From assembly GCF_040811775.1 (NCBI RefSeq), contig NZ_JBFNXW010000001.1:1240001-1304000 (forward strand): a DNA stretch of 64,000 bases, in the 5' to 3' direction. Origin of the DNA: Balneola sp. MJW-20. Lineage in GTDB: Bacteria; Bacteroidota; Rhodothermia; Balneolales; Balneolaceae. This document shows, one piece after another, positions 63,901 to 64,000 of the stretch. The position numbers and the translations under genes were made by a program. The notes below the pieces were generated by a model. It did not search any database and had not been told where the DNA came from. It saw nothing but the letters and a program-made list of their open reading frames with translations. How positions within the stretch are numbered: the stretch's first letter is position 1; every line of letters starts with the position of its first letter.

Positions 63901-64000
63901 GGAAAGTAATCCCAGTTCATACCGTTTATAATGGTTGGCTCTCCGTCGATCATCAATTGCCATCCGGCCTGTGATTCTTTTACGACAACCTTGTCGGCCT
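60918..64000 (-). CDS. GH-A-clan (GH2-like) hydrolase domain fused to a C-terminal outer-membrane beta-barrel; N-terminus outside the window
   Basis: The frame is open to the right edge with no start inside, so at least 1026 residues are present and the N-terminus is missing. A TTG at 63956 is not a credible start, since the family core continues upstream (WQLMIDGEPTIINGMNWDYF). The first 370 residues form a TIM-barrel hydrolase: NMGVNAIRVYTGIPKRWITY, acid/base Glu at codon 63555-63557 in LGNENNYGLFWDG, nucleophile Glu at 63252-63254 in LLTEFGSDAFNAR, and GGFTFQFSDGWWKYG. About 600 residues then alternate as beta-strands with aromatic girdles (FGFEVEGRKTFDGLKLAF, GGKIKLSYTGGKFNWYGLSS, RMIYKNIKLNSFVRINDW) and end EFMTYIQIDIRN, as in porin-like barrels. 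No SusC plug or TonB box is visible. It heads the visible beta-glucan run. Substrate is inferred. Confidence 0.82.
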   Translation of the reverse strand, partial: ADKVVVKESQAGWQLMIDGEPTIINGMNWDYFPIGTNFSYSLWNQSPDMIQKALDYEMAMLKNMGVNAIRVYTGIPKRWITYIYENYGIYTMLNHAFGRYGVTIDGAWMPNTDYADPKVKALLLREVEELVREYKDTPGLLLFLLGNENNYGLFWDGAETEDIPIEDRRSTVRARAMYKLFNEAARIMKSVDTDHPIAMANGDLLFLDIIAEEVPDIDIFGANVYRGLTFTDLYDRVKNEYGKPVLLTEFGSDAFNARSLQEDQAAQAYYQKGNWHDIYANAAGMGEANNSLGGFTFQFSDGWWKYGQTERLDVHDINASWSNGGYQFDFAEGENNMNEEWFGIAAKGPTNFMGLYELYPRAAYYVLQQAHQFDPFARGNSRADLDAHFSNINIEQAKLQARSDKAALRSENNEIIKLSRFTANFETFNTGGDLITTPENPDPSVVQYPNQQGFDHLQSFFVGFEANPAPNIRADVTLNVLGNVPQNPINEIFYENRGRPVELEGVNENVILQDVNRLAIYSADYTWTQEYFELTGFYRTGHYHWGYEGDFFGLYPEANYGPTIDIYNAIAPFGFEVEGRKTFDGLKLAFGPQLWWGANPAVLLKYSRTIGKTEFTGIIHEDIQQQGLTGSSFAIPQPKTRRISLYAAREFGKVGVELGGLWAGQPLNGREFQLAREQSDGSYDVYIDEIEPMDNWGGKIKLSYTGGKFNWYGLSSVRGLVANGGYDQTLTYTGWRLKDSGSGNMYNVLSGFTYNFGNLQVAPNFMWQQPIEGPIPSEAMAPARPRNILTDPFVVREGNREQIAGEVLLTYDPTPGTYMYDWDSDRREDAKFAASIGFIYRYLPTTMDAAIGILPDGRTFFPFPGAVPARDLWEVNGRIVSKVNRDFGVIAGLYAGDAQARGSDPRLITRYGGDLRMIYKNIKLNSFVRINDWGPYDYHRDFNLTFPLQLMGDLSTTLSKPDWFDLPTTRIGIRGTWRSLNEYSPRYAPAYTTDISGQIVPDPTAPGFGNGSEWEFMTYIQIDIRN

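Noticed and set aside
63950..63956. TTG at 63956 as start of the hydrolase-barrel gene
   Set aside because: The reading frame and the hydrolase fold continue upstream to the window edge, so the gene is cut by the window.
1..64000. CRISPR arrays, insertion sequences, rRNA genes, riboswitches
   Set aside because: I saw no regularly spaced repeats, transposase motifs, rRNA cores or conserved riboswitch elements on reading both strands; absence by eye is not proof.

Overview
The window looks like a chromosomal segment of a marine or halophilic member of the Balneolota / Rhodothermota-Bacteroidota side of the tree (Balneola, Gracilimonas, Rhodohalobacter-like). This is inferred from four things: a type IX secretion C-terminal sorting domain with an NYPNPFNPTT linker, a Bat-like RDD/SpoIIM/DUF4129/DUF4350/MoxR/DUF58 cluster, an NhaD antiporter beside complex I genes, and promoters of the form TTG-N20-TAnnTTTG. 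No species can be named from sequence reading alone.

Layout. 1-17.8 kb is mostly minus strand. It holds the N-terminal part of an ExbB/TolQ-like protein, a transcription unit rpsF-rpsR-rplI-dsbD-(large outer-membrane protein), and two detached blocks of complex I genes: nuoL-nuoM-(pterin dehydratase)-nuoN and nuoJ-nuoK. The two nuo blocks are separated by a divergent pair (NhaD-type antiporter plus POTRA-less BamA-like barrel) and a lipoprotein gene. 17.8-32.4 kb is housekeeping: uppP, an orphan moxR, a decayed epimerase next to an intact SDR, rpsA-cmk, rpsT-gpmI, clpC, a beta-propeller protein, and an epimerase/glycosyltransferase pair. 32.5-33.45 kb is a tRNA cluster (Pro, Arg, Cys, Glu, His, Glu). 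It ends in a 77-nt partial duplication of tRNA-Glu plus its terminator, broken by a 22-nt insertion in the T-loop.

33.6-37.2 kb carries a sugar permease and a GH3 glucosidase. 37.3-41.7 kb has a small membrane protein, a GT2 glycosyltransferase divergent from a MerR-type regulator with a clear dyad between them, and divergent ctaA/ctaB (heme A/heme O synthesis). 41-47.9 kb is the Bat-like membrane/MoxR cluster.

47.9-64 kb is the most interesting part: a continuous minus-strand beta-glucan (laminarin-type) utilisation locus without SusC/SusD in the window. Reading in transcription order from the right edge it encodes: a GH2-like catalytic domain fused to an outer-membrane beta-barrel (runs off the window); a multi-CBM/Big2 lipoprotein; a GH16 laminarinase lipoprotein; a cytoplasmic approx. 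1137-aa beta-1,3-glucan phosphorylase-like protein (GH149/GH161 type); a GH17 lipoprotein; a GH30 beta-1,6-glucanase-like lipoprotein; a GPH-family sugar symporter fused at its cytoplasmic C-terminus to a second GH17 domain; and a T9SS-sorted CBM protein. My inference is a complete route: surface capture and cutting, entry through a barrel that carries its own hydrolase, import through a symporter that carries its own glucanase, then phosphorolysis in the cytoplasm. The GH3 and FucP-like permease at 33.6-37.2 kb may take the final glucose or gentiobiose-type products. The two hydrolase-transporter fusions and the absence of SusCD are the main candidates for something undescribed.
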